From Erpobdella octoculata (lineage: Eukaryota; Annelida; Clitellata; Hirudinida; Erpobdellidae): a stretch of DNA of 64,000 nucleotides. A program made the translations under genes and the position numbers. The notes below the pieces were generated by a model. The model made no database searches and was not told where the DNA came from. It was given only the letters and a program-made list of their open reading frames with translations. Numbering within the stretch: the first letter of the stretch is position 1; the number at the start of each line of letters is the position of its first letter. The stretch is from positions 16,252,312-16,316,311 of the forward strand of contig OZ022247.1 in the NCBI GenBank assembly GCA_963978895.1, given 5' to 3'. This document shows, piece after piece, positions 1-11,026 of this stretch.

Positions 1-690
1 GTTGCGTAATTATTATAATTAAAAAGCGGTTTTAATATTATTAATAATAAGTTCTTGTGTTACGAAACGCTATGGATTAAATCATTAAAGCTGCTTAATG
101 CTGCTTACGTAATTATTGTAACAACTTGTGTGTTTTAGAATGGTTATTGGGTTATTGTGAGAACAAGCAATGACCCTGAGAAAAACCCAGACAAAACAGC
201 TAATAAAAAAATCTAATAACTGATAAAAATATCTAATAATTGACAAAAATTTCTATTAAAATTATCTAATAAAATATCTAACAATTATAACAAGTCAAAT
301 CATCACCATGATAAAATATTCTTGGTTCAACGTGCCCCTAACAAAATGGTTCAACATGCCCCAATCGTAGTAGTCCTAGTATTTTAACTGTAGGCTGATT
401 AACATGTTACTGATGCGAGAAAGAAAACACGTACTGTGTTACTGGATAAAAACACAACAAAAATATGTATCGTAAAATTACTCACCTTCTTTGCAATTGT
501 GTTTTAAAGAACAATAACGTCAACGACTCAAAATTACTCGAAACGGCAAAATCACTTATATCGCGATTATTTTATAATTAACATACATAAACATCACAAA
601 TCAACACAGCTACTTCTATTTATATTATTAGTCCAAACTATAAAACTCTGACAAAAAAATTTCTATAAATAAGCAAATTTACCCATCTGG
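1..690. other. AT-rich non-coding stretch with 15-bp motif repeats
   Basis: No coding sequence is recognised. A 15-base motif GGTTCAACATGCCCC (one variant has CGTG) occurs at 324-338, 348-362, 689-703 and 706-720, always in the same orientation. The last pair is followed by CGGTCTCCCCTAC. Clusters like this often lie near the ends of DNA transposons, but the inverted partner end is not visible, so the class is open. Confidence 0.4.
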
Positions 691-696
691 TTCAAC

Positions 697-1041
697 ATGC
701 CCCGTGGTTCAACATGCCCCGGTCTCCCCTACTTCTACATCCTTGTCATTGACTTTCTGCGTGACCGTCTCTTCCTCAAAGTACTTCCAGATTTGACCCC
801 GGTGACGCGGCATGATAATGATGACAAACACGAGAAAGTGCCTCTATGCAAGAATAAAGAAAGTGAAAAAAAACCCAGCGTGTTTATTTATAGGCGATGG
901 CGAATGCGGTTAGCAATAGCAAGAAAGAAGCTGAGAAAGTTTCGAATTCCAGATGGAGACGATACGGGCTACGGCACTGTCGTGCACACTACAGGTGGCA
1001 CACATACTCACACAAAACCCAGAATATCATCGAGATTATAA
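697..1041 (+). other. Unrecognised open frame of 114 codons
   Basis: An open frame starts inside the 15-bp repeat cluster and runs 114 codons. It has basic patches and a threonine/histidine-rich end, but I recognise no domain. Because its first codons are the repeat itself, it is more likely a chance or transposon-derived frame than a host gene. The following 1,042-1,520 shows nothing recognisable. Confidence 0.2.
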
Positions 1042-1525
1042 AGATATATCTTAGATGAGCTACTATTACGGTCAATTACGGATATCGAAACACTAAAATA
1101 ATCATTCCAATTCTATGTAACAAATTTGAAAAAAATAAGTTTATGAAACAGACTAAACCAAAACATAAACATAGAATGGTCATTACTATTACATTACTCA
1201 TTATTCACATTAATAATAATAGTCATCGATGTCAGCGAGTACGATTGCCTTGTAGGGCTTGTAGTATCAGTAGTATGCAGAGGTCGACTAGCAGCCTAAG
1301 AGGAGCGTGGCTTTTTTGCTGCCGGTTCCCAGACTAAAAATAGTTAACCCATGAATAAGTATTTAGATTAGTTGATAAAACAGTATTTATCATACTTTTT
1401 GAATTATATTACTTATAATCTACAGCTAATATTTTTTTATCTTTTAGTGCTTAGTTTCTCGCGCCTACTTTTCTCATATCACTCCATATTTTTTTCTTCT
1501 TCTCTGGCTTACTCTTAGATATAGG

Positions 1526-1800
1526 GTGATTTTTAAAATTTGCTTACTAATGTTTAAAATTGAAAATTGCTCTTCTCCACTCTTTTTTTCTGTTCAGCAT
1601 TTTTTTGCTGAACGCTCTTTTTCCTTCTCTGGTTCCTTTCTCTGGAACTCTCTTCCTACTTCTATTACTAAATCTACTTCTCTCACTGTTTTCCGTCGGG
1701 GCTTAAAACGTATCTGTTTAATAAGTTCGTGTCCGAGCGCTATTGAACGCCAATGAAATAGCGCTATAGAAATTTAATAGATTGATTGATTGATTGCTTG
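1526..1800 (+). pseudogene. 3' end of a CR1/L2-like LINE
   Basis: Codons at about 1,590-1,756 read FFAERSFSFSGSFLWNSLP followed by S-x-T-x-FRRGLKR. This is the usual carboxyl end of CR1/L2-type non-LTR retrotransposon polymerase (R-S-F-S-x-S-G-x-x-L-W-N-S-L-P ... L-x-x-F-K-x-x-L-K). After the stop comes a short 3' UTR containing GCGCTATAGAAATTTAATAG and then tandem ATTG copies (about 1,780-1,797), the microsatellite tail expected of this group. The rest of the element (endonuclease and most of the reverse transcriptase) is absent, so this is a 5'-truncated dead copy. 1,800-2,160 holds nothing I recognise. Confidence 0.75.
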
Positions 1801-2919
1801 TTTTTGGTCCATCCGATCAAACTCGTATGAAATTTAGAACCTTGTATCTGTCCTAGCTTAAGGAACAATTAGCATATTTATATCCTACCCGGTTGCTCGA
1901 GCTCTCTCACCAAGATTTTTCTATTTCATTTTAAATTATTTTTGTTAGCTCACACACGATTGAGAATTTAGATTAGTTGATATAAAACAGTATTTATCAT
2001 GCTTGTTGATTAATATCCAGTTACTCTGCTAGTATTTTTCAATCTTTTAGTACCCTTAGTCTATTTTATCTTGATTATTCAGTGGACAATTTTGTAAAAA
2101 TGAAAAACGTCGATACCCTTTGTTACATTCATAATTTAAACGCTTTTTGTCTGCATTCAATCTATATATATAAAAATGAATGTTTGTATTTATGTTAATG
2201 TCCTTTAGGCATTGCTACACCATTCATCCGATCGTAATGAAATTTTCACACAACCTTGAGAGTCAATGAAAATCAAAAGTAAAAAAAAAATTTTTGAAAT
2301 CCGTCACAAAATGAGCGGAGCGGAGCGGGTGAGCGAGCGGGAACTATATATATATGTATGTGCGTATGTATGTGTGTATGTATGTATGTGTATGTGCATG
2401 TATGTGTGTCTGTGTGTGTGTTTATGTATGTACTAGCGGAGATACCCGGCGTTGCCCAGGTTTTTTGAGGTTTTTCTAATGTTTGTCTCTTTCTCTCCCG
2501 TTTCCTTTCCCACCTGCTTTCCCACTCCTGTTAGCTTTTCCGTTTTCGGTCGTTTTCCCACTGCCGGTCGCTTTCCCGCTCCCGGTCACTTTCCCGCTCC
2601 CGGTCGTTTTCCCGTCCCGGTCGCTGCCCCGTTCCCGCTCACGTTTGCTCTCCCATTCCCGCTCACGCTTGCTTTTCTGTTCCCGCTCGCTGTCCGTTCC
2701 GGGTGCTTTCCCGTTTCTATAATAGACAAACTAACCCACAAACATTCATATATATATATATATAGTCTTAGCAAATCTATTTTGCGTTTTATAGGCTAAC
2801 AGAAGTTATGAAAGAATGTAAAAGAGAAAATGAGCGGGAACGGAAACGGGAACGGGAGAGCTACCGTGACCGGGAATGGGAGAGCAAGCATGACCGGGAA
2901 CGGGAGAGCAAGCGTGAGC

Positions 2920-3112
2920 GGGAACGGGAAAGCGACCGGAAACGGGAAAGCGACCGGGAACGGGAAAGCGACCGGGAACGGGAAAGCGACCGAGAACGGG
3001 AAAGCGACCGGGAACGGGAAAGCGACCGGGAACGGGAAAGCGACCGGGAACGCGGAAAGCGACCGGGAACGCGGAAAGCGACCGGGAACGCGGAAAGCGA
3101 CTGGAATCGGGA
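2920..3112. repeat. 18-bp minisatellite GGGAACGGGAAAGCGACC
   Basis: About ten consecutive copies of an 18-base unit, with slight drift (AACGCGG variants at the 3' side). Because the unit is a multiple of three, every frame on both strands stays open and gives Arg/Glu/Ser/Asp-rich or Pro/Phe/Arg/Ser-rich translations. These should not be read as proteins. Confidence 0.85.
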
Positions 3113-3322
3113 GAGCAAGCTTGGAAGGAAACGCGAGCAAGAGAGAAAATCGATAACAGAACTTCTGAGCGGGAAAGCGACCGGGAGCTGGAAAACGACC
3201 GAGAGCGGAAAAGCGACCGGGAACGCTACGAAAACGGGAAAGTGGAGAAGGGAACGGGAGCGAGAGAGACAAACATTAGAAAAACCTCTAAAAACCCCGG
3301 GCAACGCCGGGTAACCCCGGTA

Positions 3323-3325
<3 letters not shown>

Positions 3326-3380
<55 letters not shown>
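3326..3380. repeat. (TA)n microsatellite
   Basis: Uninterrupted TA dinucleotides between two inward-facing arms of the composite repeat. Confidence 0.95.
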
Positions 3381-3382
<2 letters not shown>

Positions 3383-3879
3383 TGTTTGTGGGTTAGTTTG
3401 TCTATTATAGAAACGGGAAAGCGACCCGGAACGGACAGCGAGCTGGAACGGAAAAGCAAGCGTGAGCGGGAATGGGAGAGCAAACGTGAGCGGGAAAGCG
3501 ACCGGGAGTGGTAAAGCGACCGGGAGCGGGAAAGCGACCGGGAGCGGGAAAACGACCGAAAACGGGAAAGCGAACGGGAGTGGGAAGTGGGAAAGCAGGT
3601 GGGAAAGGAAACGGGAGAGAAAGAGACAAACATTAGAAAAACCTCTAAAAAACCCGGGCAACGCCGGGTATCTCCGCTAGTATTAAATAAAAGTTTACAT
3701 TTTTAAACTGTTTTTTTAACTAATAGGATGATTTACATGAAAATACAACATACAAATGTATATTGGGATGGTCATTTTTGTTTGAAGATTTTCTGGGTTT
3801 AAGATAAGAAATCTTCGCCCCCCTCAACATTTTGCTAAATCCACGCCTCTGTCTCCAAGCAAGCAATCTAGGCACGGAA

Positions 3880-4342
3880 TTTCTGTTGAGAAAGAACTTA
3901 ATGCTTATCTTGGGGCTTCAAAAAGATTAGCTGCTAATCAAACTGGATTAAGTTTCTGGACAGCCTCAGAGACAGTGTATCCTCTAATAGCGGCCTTCGC
4001 TAAAGACCTTATCTCTGCACCTGCTTCAGAAGCATATGTGGAGCGCATCTTCTCGGTTTGCAGTGATATGATTGCAGGAAAAAGAAACAGGCTCTCCAAG
4101 AATCTAGAAACTTGTGTTTTTGAAAATGAACTCGAAGTTTTACCATTTTGTAAATAATTAAATAAAAAAAAAAATTTTTTGCTGTGTATAGTATCTACAG
4201 TTAACTGTAACTTTAACTTAAAAATAAATAAGTGTAATAGTAACTGAAAAATGTTTGTGGAAAAATAACTTTAACTGAAACTGAAAAATGTTGTAACTTT
4301 AACTGTAACTGTAACTGAAAAGTTGTTACTGAAATATCACTG
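3880..4342 (+). pseudogene. hAT family A: transposase C-terminus and right end
   Basis: In frame up to the stop at 4,157 the translation contains SAPASEAYVERIFSVCSDM and GKRNRLS, the hAT dimerisation domain (hATC). Downstream comes dense repetition of ACTGTAACT/AACTGAAA and then the end GTTACTGAAATATCACTG at 4,325-4,342. The complement of this end, CAGTGATATTTCAGTTA, is the start of the complete copy at 58,230. The next eight bases (CTTCTGTT) are the target, inside a hAT-B coding sequence whose uninterrupted form is seen at about 5,938. The left half of the copy is lost: at about 3,870 it abuts unrelated sequence. Confidence 0.8.
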
Positions 4343-4720
4343 CTTCTGTTGAGAACGAGCGAATGTTTAGCTGCATGAAGCGCATTAAAACGTACCTCAG
4401 AAACAGATGTGGAGATCAGCGACTTAGTGATTTACTGGGGATTTCATGCCAACAGGAAGATTCCAAAAATTTAAACGTCGATACAATAATAGATGAATTT
4501 AGTCGATTTAAAGAAAAACGATATCCATTATTTTAGACTTTTTAAATTTTTGTGTAAATTTATTTTTGTTTTTTTTTTATATAAATAAAGCTATTGAAGC
4601 AGTTACAGTTTATGTTAAACACAAAATTATTGGATCATTCAATTCTCCTTCACACATTTAAGAAAGATAACGCACGGGAAAATCCCCCCCCCTCTGGAAA
4701 ATGCTGAATTTACGTCCCTG
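4343..4720 (+). pseudogene. hAT family B: transposase C-terminus, copy 1
   Basis: The frame opens with VENERMFSCMKRIKTYLRNR and ends at KEKRYPLF (stop about 4,534). It is nearly identical to copy 2 at 5,940-6,131. VENERMFS...RIKTYLR is the hATC dimerisation motif of the ZMYM1/KIAA1586-like hAT group. The element end is TGAATTTACGTCCCTG (terminal inverted repeat CAGGGACGTAAATTCA) at 4,705-4,720, followed by GTGAAATG. Only the last quarter of the protein survives. The copy is cut at its 5' side by the hAT-A insertion. Confidence 0.8.
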
Positions 4721-4799
4721 GTGAAATGTTTTGTTTGAAACTCTTCCTTAGAAAACATTAAGAGTGTGTATTTTTGGTGAATCCACCTTCTACATTTTT

Positions 4800-4945
4800 C
4801 GCACTAAAATCAAGCTTGGCTCTTCTTTGAGAAATTCGAACTTTTTTTTAACTGATGCATTGGGAATATCCGAGACGCTTGTTTTTAGATAATTCAATAT
4901 CAAATCCAACAATGTAACTTTCGCTTTTAAAAGTTAATAAAACCT
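4800..4945 (-). repeat. Inverted copy of the 5,550-5,690 repeat
   Basis: CAAGCTTGGCTCTTCTTTGA through CGCTTTTAAAAGTTAATAAA is the reverse complement of 5,555-5,680 and of 8,295-8,415. It frames the PHD fragment as an inverted pair about 600 bp apart. Confidence 0.8.
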
Positions 4946-5098
4946 GCACCCTTTCCACCGGACCTGCAATACAAACAGTAAAAAGGCACCTGTGACTAAA
5001 ATTCAAAATGATGCCCACAGTTGTGGTATATTTGTAGGAGTTTTTAGACTGGATCTAAGCGTTTATTTTAATACGCACAGAGAAAGGGAAGAGAGCTT

Positions 5099-5290
5099 GA
5101 AAGAAATCCTGCTATCATCCAACAACAGGACGAACTATTGTTTGTATTGCGGGTCCGGTGTAGAGGGTGCAGGTGGGGACTGGGTGGAGTACGAAAAATG
5201 TAGAAGGTGGATTCACCAAAAACGCACACTCTTACCTAATGCTTTCTAAGGAAGAGTTTCAAACGAAACATTTCACTTGCGTGTATTGTT
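5099..5290 (+). pseudogene. PHD-finger coding fragment
   Basis: Translation from about 5,131 gives YCLYCGSGVEG, then GDWVEYEKCRRWIHQK, then (after a frame change at about 5,250) a phenylalanine-rich end with H-F-T-C-V-Y-C. This fits the C2...C2-W-x-H...C2 spacing of a PHD finger. One cysteine is replaced by tyrosine (VEYEKC, expected C-x-x-C) and another by arginine, so the finger is broken. Diverged copies of this stretch flank the hAT-B ends at 4,721-4,800 and 6,325-6,430 and there stop exactly at the hAT-B junction. Such fingers occur in several transposon families; a host origin is not supported. Confidence 0.6.
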
Positions 5291-5412
5291 TAAATTTTAT
5301 AAAATAGTTACCTTTTTAACTAAACTTTTATTAATACAAAATGTTTTCGTAAAATTCATTAGATTTTTTAAAAATAAAGTTTTCCCTAAAGTTCGTTAGG
5401 AGGTGTTATCGA

Positions 5413-5700
5413 GTAGCCACTTTGCATATTTTGCATAAATAGCCAAATTGAGGTAGATTCGATTGTCCAATCGCAGCGTTTGTTTATGTTTCGGCTTGCT
5501 CGGAGAAATTGGTATATGGTCCGACGTTTTATTCGATAACGTTTTTATTTAACTTTTAAAAGCGAAAGTTACATTGTTGGATTTGATATTGAATTATCTA
5601 AAAACAAGCGTCTCGGATATTCCCAGTGCATCAGTTAAAAAAAAGTTCGAATTTCTCAAAGAAGTGCCAAGCTTGATTTTATGCAATTTTTGTCGGAAAA
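5413..5700 (+). repeat. Dispersed repeat R, copy 1
   Basis: Begins GTAGCCACTTTGCATATTTT and ends near TCGTCGTTTTTGGCTTATAA. A second copy in the same orientation is at 8,150-8,465, and an inverted part at 4,800-4,945. No coding content. Confidence 0.75.
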
Positions 5701-5729
5701 TCGTCGTTTTTGGCTTATAACGTTTTTAT

Positions 5730-6324
5730 TTGTGGAACCGAAGAACTAGTGGTATAAATGCAATGTTGATTCCATCTCAACTGTGCACAGCAAAGTCTTT
5801 CCTACAATCGTTCGAAAAAGGCCCAACTGGCCCAACGTTGAAAACAATCCACGATATTCGAACTCATTTAAGTCGCCTTCCAAATAGTTTTAGTGAGCTC
5901 CTGAAAGTGATCGACCTTGTCCTGACTTTGCCAGTGACTTCTGTTGAGAACGAGCGAATGTTTAGCTGTATGAATCGCATTAAAACGTACCTCAGAAACA
6001 GATGTGGAGATCAGCGACTTAGTGATTTACTGGTGATTTCATGCCAACAGGAAGATTCCAAAAATTTAAACGTCGATACAATAATGGATGAATTTAGTCG
6101 ATTTAAAGAAAAACGATATCCATTATTTTAGACTTTTTAAATTTTTGTGTAAATTTATTTTTGTTTTTTTTTTTAATAAATAAAGCTATTGAAACAGTTA
6201 CAGTTTATGTTAAAAAAAATTATTGGATCATTCAATTTTCCTTCCTACATTTAAGAAAGATAACGCACGGGAAAATTTTGCGCGCCCCCCCCCCCCTCTG
6301 GAAAATGCTGAATTTACGTCCCTG
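5730..6324 (+). pseudogene. hAT family B: transposase C-terminus, copy 2
   Basis: The 133-codon frame covers the end of a hAT transposase. Residues around SFSELLKVIDLVLTLPVTSVENERMF and RIKTYLRNRCGDQRLSDLLV form the hATC dimerisation region (L-P-V-[ST]-S-x-E-N-E-R-x-F). The stop is at 6,129-6,131. A 3' UTR with a C-tract precedes the terminus TGAATTTACGTCCCTG ending at 6,324, then GTGAAATG. The uninterrupted PHD sequence at about 5,270 reads CATTTCACTTGC, so GTGAAATG (complement CATTTCAC) is the 8-bp target. The 5' three quarters of the transposase is missing. Confidence 0.8.
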
Positions 6325-6431
6325 GTGAAATGTTTTGTTTGAAACTCTTCCTTAGAAAGCATTAAGAGTGTGTATTTTTAATGAATCCAACTTCTACATT
6401 TTTCGCACTCCACAAAGTCCCCACCTGCACC

Positions 6432-8149
6432 CAGTGTTGTTTCAGTTAAGCGTAACTTTAACTGAATTTGGTCTAATAACTAAAAAAAGAGATTTAAGTA
6501 CTAACTGAAACTTTAATTGAAAATAATGTTAACTTTAATTGTAATACTAATAGTAAAAAAAGTAGTAACTGTAATACAAACTGAAAAAGAATGTTTTCGG
6601 AAAATCCTAATACAGAAATGCGCCAAAATTTTATTTCTTTGTTTATATTTGGTAACCGGACCCACTCGTGTCTTTTATCTCTACTATGATTTGCTTTTTC
6701 ATCGCTTTATTTGCATTTAACGACGTATGAACAATGTTAAAAATAAATTCTAGCCGAAAACAATAAAATGGAGTTTGGCGTTATTTAAGTTACGAACCCT
6801 CTACTGATAAAAGCTGATGCAACGTGGTTTGTAGTGTGGGAGAAACAGAGGCGTAGCGAGGGTTTTTGGCGCCCGGGGCGAAACTATAAATTTTGCACCC
6901 CCCGGCGCCCCCGGGACCCCCCGTTGCAATGAAAAAGTTAAAGTTAAACGTTACGTGTCCTATTGTTCTTATCATTTGACTTTTGTTGAGAAAAAGATTC
7001 GATGTTTACTTCGTTCATACTTTTGCCGTTCTCTTAAGAACTAAAAGTGTAGGTTTATATGCGTGCGTTTTGGCGCCATCTTTTCGCGATCAGTATTTGA
7101 AAAAAAAAATGCGGCAAGCAAAAATTTTATTTAAAATACCGTAAAGAACAGAAATAAATTTTTTAAAAATCCACAAAACTCAGTGAGAATAAATGTAATA
7201 AATAAATGTCAATAAATGCACACACTGATGAAATTAAATATGGTCCTTAGGCTGTGTGTCATAAACTTGATGTCATAAAGCAAGAGCAGCTTTCAAAACA
7301 TTGGCTCTACGTCAACGATATGAAATGACTGGTGACTGGAGCATGAAGGGGTCACCAAGTTCCACCTTGCCTGAGCCGGAGATCTGTGCCTAGATTGTGG
7401 CTGGTGGGTTTGAAATGAAACACATGAGTGACATGGCTCTCTCCCTTCCTAAGAACCTAACAAGTTTGATGGTGCAGAACAACTAAATGGAATGAAGCAG
7501 CAGATATACAACTAGACTGTGGACGATATCCTGATGCAAGGAAGGAAACTACTGTTTTTCTTGCATCTTACGCAAACTTTGAGAGAGAGTTAGTCTAGCA
7601 TGAATATACTGTATCTTCCTCTTCGGCGCCCCCCCCAAAATGGCGCCCGGGGCAGCTCGCCCCCCCTGCCCCCCACCTAGCTACGCCCCTGGGGAGAAAA
7701 AGATGCAGAAGCTCACGTGGTCGAAACTTGCCGAGCACTGTTGAAAAGTAAATCATCTAAGTCATAGACATAAGGAAGTGGCAAAAGAACTTGAGGTTTT
7801 GCAGACAAATTGCAAAAAGCTAAAGACCAAGCGCAAACTAATCGAAAACGATACAGGAAACACGGTTAACCAGAATAGCGCACAGACTACTTTGCCTGCT
7901 TTAAGTTTTATTAACCAAAAAATGGAATTCAGATTCACAGGAAGTGAAACTGAGACAGCGTTTGCTTAGTAATATCAGTACTGGGTTATATTAATAACTG
8001 TTATACTAATTGTAATAGTAACTGAAAAAATTATTAACTCTAATATTAACTGGAAAAATTAACTTTAACTGTAATACTAACTAAAAAATATTAAATTGGC
8101 TAACTTTAACTGATACTCTAACTGAAAAACCCTTACTGAAACAACACTG
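6432..8149 (+). mobile_element. hAT family C remnant (CAGTGTTGTTTCAGTTAA ends)
   Basis: The left end is CAGTGTTGTTTCAGTTAA and the right end TTACTGAAACAACACTG, near-perfect inverted termini. Both subterminal regions are packed with AACTTTAACTG-type repeats. Inside, 7,700-7,969 reads like a degraded transposase N-terminal linker (stop codons present). The eight bases outside each end do not match (CCTGCACC and GTAGCCAC), and the flanks come from two different places of a related sequence, so the locus was rearranged after insertion. An 846-bp element sits inside. Confidence 0.7.
6846..7691. mobile_element. Non-autonomous hAT element, 846 bp, 8-bp duplication GGGAGAAA
   Basis: Starts CAGAGGCGTAGCGAGGGTTT and ends CCACCTAGCTACGCCCCTG, an imperfect inverted repeat of the widespread CAG-R-GGCGTAGC-K-AGG type. 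GGGAGAAA occurs immediately outside on both sides (6,838-6,845 and 7,692-7,699). The interior has no long frame and no transposase motif. GC-rich terminal blocks (GGCGCCCGGGG) contrast with an AT-rich core. It is nested inside the hAT-C remnant, hence younger. Confidence 0.9.
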
Positions 8150-8490
8150 GTAGCCACTTTGCATATTTTGCATAATTTGCCACAGTGACATAGACTCGAT
8201 TGTCCAATCGCAGCGTTTGTTCACGTTTTGGTTTGCTCGAAGAAATTGGTATACGGTCCGACGTTTTATTCGATAACGTTTTCATTTATTAACTTTTAAA
8301 AGCGAAAGTTACATTGTTGGATTTGATATTGAATTATCTAAAAACAAGCGTCTCAGATATTCCCAGTGCATCAGTTAAAAAAAGTTTGAATTTCTCAAAG
8401 AAGAGCCAAGCTTGACTTTATGCAATTTTTGTCGGAAAATCGTCGTTTTTGGCTTATAACGTTTTTATTTGTTGAACCGAAGAAAATACA
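8150..8490 (+). repeat. Dispersed repeat R, copy 2
   Basis: Same sequence as 5,413-5,700 (GTAGCCACTTTGCATATTTT ... TTGGCTTATAACGTTTTTAT), directly abutting the right end of hAT-C. The continuation to about 8,570 (TATAGCACAGCCCCAGTGCA) resembles 51,160-51,185, so the repeat is longer than the part shared with copy 1. Confidence 0.7.
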
Positions 8491-11026
8491 AATATACCAT
8501 TCGATTCCATTTGTTAAACCCCACCCAACAATGTATAGCACAGCCCCAGTGCACGCAATTTATTTTTATTTATCATTGCCAGCCTTGAGGCTAACTTCAC
8601 ACACGTGAACAACTGGTGATAAGCATCTACTTGGTATGATTGGGAGTTGTGATATGATAACTGCTGAGGCAAGATATTATGCTTTCTGTTACAAACTGTG
8701 TGCTAAGCCACTTAAACAGCATTTGATTAATTTCATGAAGTTTATGTAAATACTCTTTAAATTTTATTTAACTAAAATTGACTACAAAATTAGTTATATA
8801 TTTATAATTTCATTTTAAATTTGAGATATCTCAGGTTATGGCAGACATTTGTACTGATATTTTAGTGATTTGTTTTTAATAAAATGTTTTAGTATATGTT
8901 TATATAGTTCATTTTTAATGTTCACTTTTTATTTGCTGTTTAAACGAAGTCAGTATTGCCTGAATACTTGCAAAATAAAATTGTTGTTTTTATTATATTT
9001 TTACCTATACTTCATCTAAGCTACCATATTGATAAGTCTAGAAACTCTTAAAATGTTCCTGCTATTATTGCCTATCATCCCTTTAAATTTTACATATCAA
9101 TGAACTCAATGCTGATTGGCTAAGCGCAAATAGGCGCATGTTTAAGCGTGCACTCCGGAATAAATTTGTGTTTTTCGATTTTTGCTTATATTTCAGTTAA
9201 GCTACCAAATTGAGAAGTCTAGAAAATCTTAAAATGTTCCTCTTAGAAAAAAATATTGTGTACCATTGCGTAATAATTTATATTACGCGCATGCGCACAC
9301 TAATTTTAGCAAATGCTCATTGCTGACCACCGCGTATTATGCGAAATTGCTAACATACTTACATAAATACATACAGACATAGGAAATTATGTATATTGAT
9401 CTTTGAGACAAGTTACTGAAAATCATCGACATATTTTATCCATCTCATTTTTGAAATATATTCACAATTACCACTTGAAGATTTTCATTCCATTGCACAA
9501 CTTCTAGATTCATTAGATGATAAGCTGATGAAATCATTGCTAATTTAGAAATGAATCTATCTAAAAGACAATTCATTATAACTCTAAGAAATTATAAATT
9601 TAATTATTTTTTATATAAGATTCTAAAACTGAGTTTTATTGTGTTATTTATTCATTGAATTTTTTCCTCAATAACACTTAACAAATAATTTCAAAATGTT
9701 ACACAAACTAAACAATCAGCTTTTGCAAGTGTAGGCCTCCAGTTGAAAGGGCAATAGTTTCGTTTTCATTCCAGTAGTTACTATGTAGGATTCCCTGGAC
9801 CACTCATCTCTAGTCGCTTTTTATAATATTTATAGATCAGCACTTTAATCCAAGAGCAGCATATATTTCTATATATCTAAAGGAAAGAAAATTTTATTGA
9901 AGAACTAAAATTACCATCTATACACATCCTGAACACATGCAAAGAAAAGTTTATTAAACATTTATCAGATTGAACTCTTCTAAAATTACTAACTATCCCC
10001 TGGCAGAATTCTATTTAACAAACACTATGAAATGAATTCTACAAAAATATATTATTCACAGGAATTGCATTAAGTATATTGGGAAAATGAAAACACAATG
10101 TTAATGGTTTATAACAAAATCAATCAGTTTTGAGATGTGTGCACATGAGGTAGTTGACACAATTAAAAAAACATTGAAAATGACAAAGGTATGAGCAGAA
10201 AAAGAGGTTGATGGGCACCATAAACAAGCAAAAAATACATGTAGCGGTAGTGACAGGGATTTTCAATAACTGTTATTTATAATTACTATGAACAATTCTT
10301 TAAAAAAAAAAGATAATAATACAAGTTAAAATATCCTTGACACATATTCAGCTGCCTAATGATAAATTCTAAAAACATCTTGTATAAAAATACAAAAATT
10401 GTATGCTTGCATATATATTTACACAAAGAATATAATTATGAAAAATATTATAGATTCACACAGACCAAAAAATGACTAAGATTTAAGCTTGCCATTTTCA
10501 ATATTCTTATTAATGAACATTATTTCAAGAGACAAAATAACTAAACAATAATTGTGTTAGACTCTTCTGCCATGAAATGTATGTACAATTACTGTCAATT
10601 ACATTCAAATGGAACCAAAATACTGAACAGTCATCTGAATTAAATAATTATTTCACTAACATTCATCCTATTACAATTAGCAGCCACAGCTCTTTAAAAG
10701 GTAACCTTTCCAAGAAAGATATTAACATAAGCAGCCATTATAACCAAACTTAGTTGAGCTAAAATACTAGACTGGTAGAAATATGAAGCTAAAATAATTC
10801 AAGTTATAAAACACATAGCTTTAGAAAACCTTAAACTTTTGACAAATGATAAAAGAAAATTATTAACCCAAATAATCTTAAATATGATAATGTTACATGT
10901 GGATTCTTTTATTATTTATCATTCACATAAATAACTTATTTTCTAGCATCAAGAAGATTGTGGAAAATATTCCCTTAAATCAAAAATGAGCTGTTAGGTA
11001 CATTCATATTGCAGGAACTCAGATGA
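8491..11026. other. AT-rich non-coding interval, probable phosphatase 3' flank
   Basis: No coding sequence recognised. A motif of about 70 bp (AAGCTACCA-A-ATTGA-AAGTCTAGAAA-x-CTTAAAATGTTCCT) occurs twice in the same orientation, near 9,010-9,060 and 9,195-9,243. The part next to 11,027 lies directly 3' (minus strand) of the phosphatase stop codon and may be its 3' UTR; several AATAAA-type signals exist on that strand but none can be chosen. Confidence 0.4.

Larger units (their letters stand above)
2160..3690. repeat. Composite ACTAGC/ACCCGGCGTTGCCC repeat, two inverted minisatellite arms around (TA)n
   Basis: From left: a 3'-type terminus (AAACATTCATTTT-like, complement side, with the GAAATTTTCACACAACCTTG motif), a CATA/TGTG-rich simple stretch, then ACTAGCGGAGATACCCGGCG at 2,433 opening an arm of CCCGTTCCCGGTCGCTTT-like 18-mers. 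A spacer at 2,718-2,810 follows, then a reverse-complement arm of GGGAACGGGAAAGCGACC 18-mers (densest 2,920-3,110). After (TA)n at 3,326-3,380 a third arm closes at 3,668-3,682 with the complementary end (ACGCCGGGTATCTCCGCTAG). The same architecture recurs near 35.7 and 48.7 kb. Element class unknown to me. Confidence 0.7.

Noticed and set aside
2808..3314. Long Arg/Glu/Ser/Asp-rich open frames on both strands (also at 35.7 and 48.8 kb)
   Set aside because: They are translations of the 18-bp minisatellite, open in all frames because the unit is a multiple of three; no start, stop or domain conservation.
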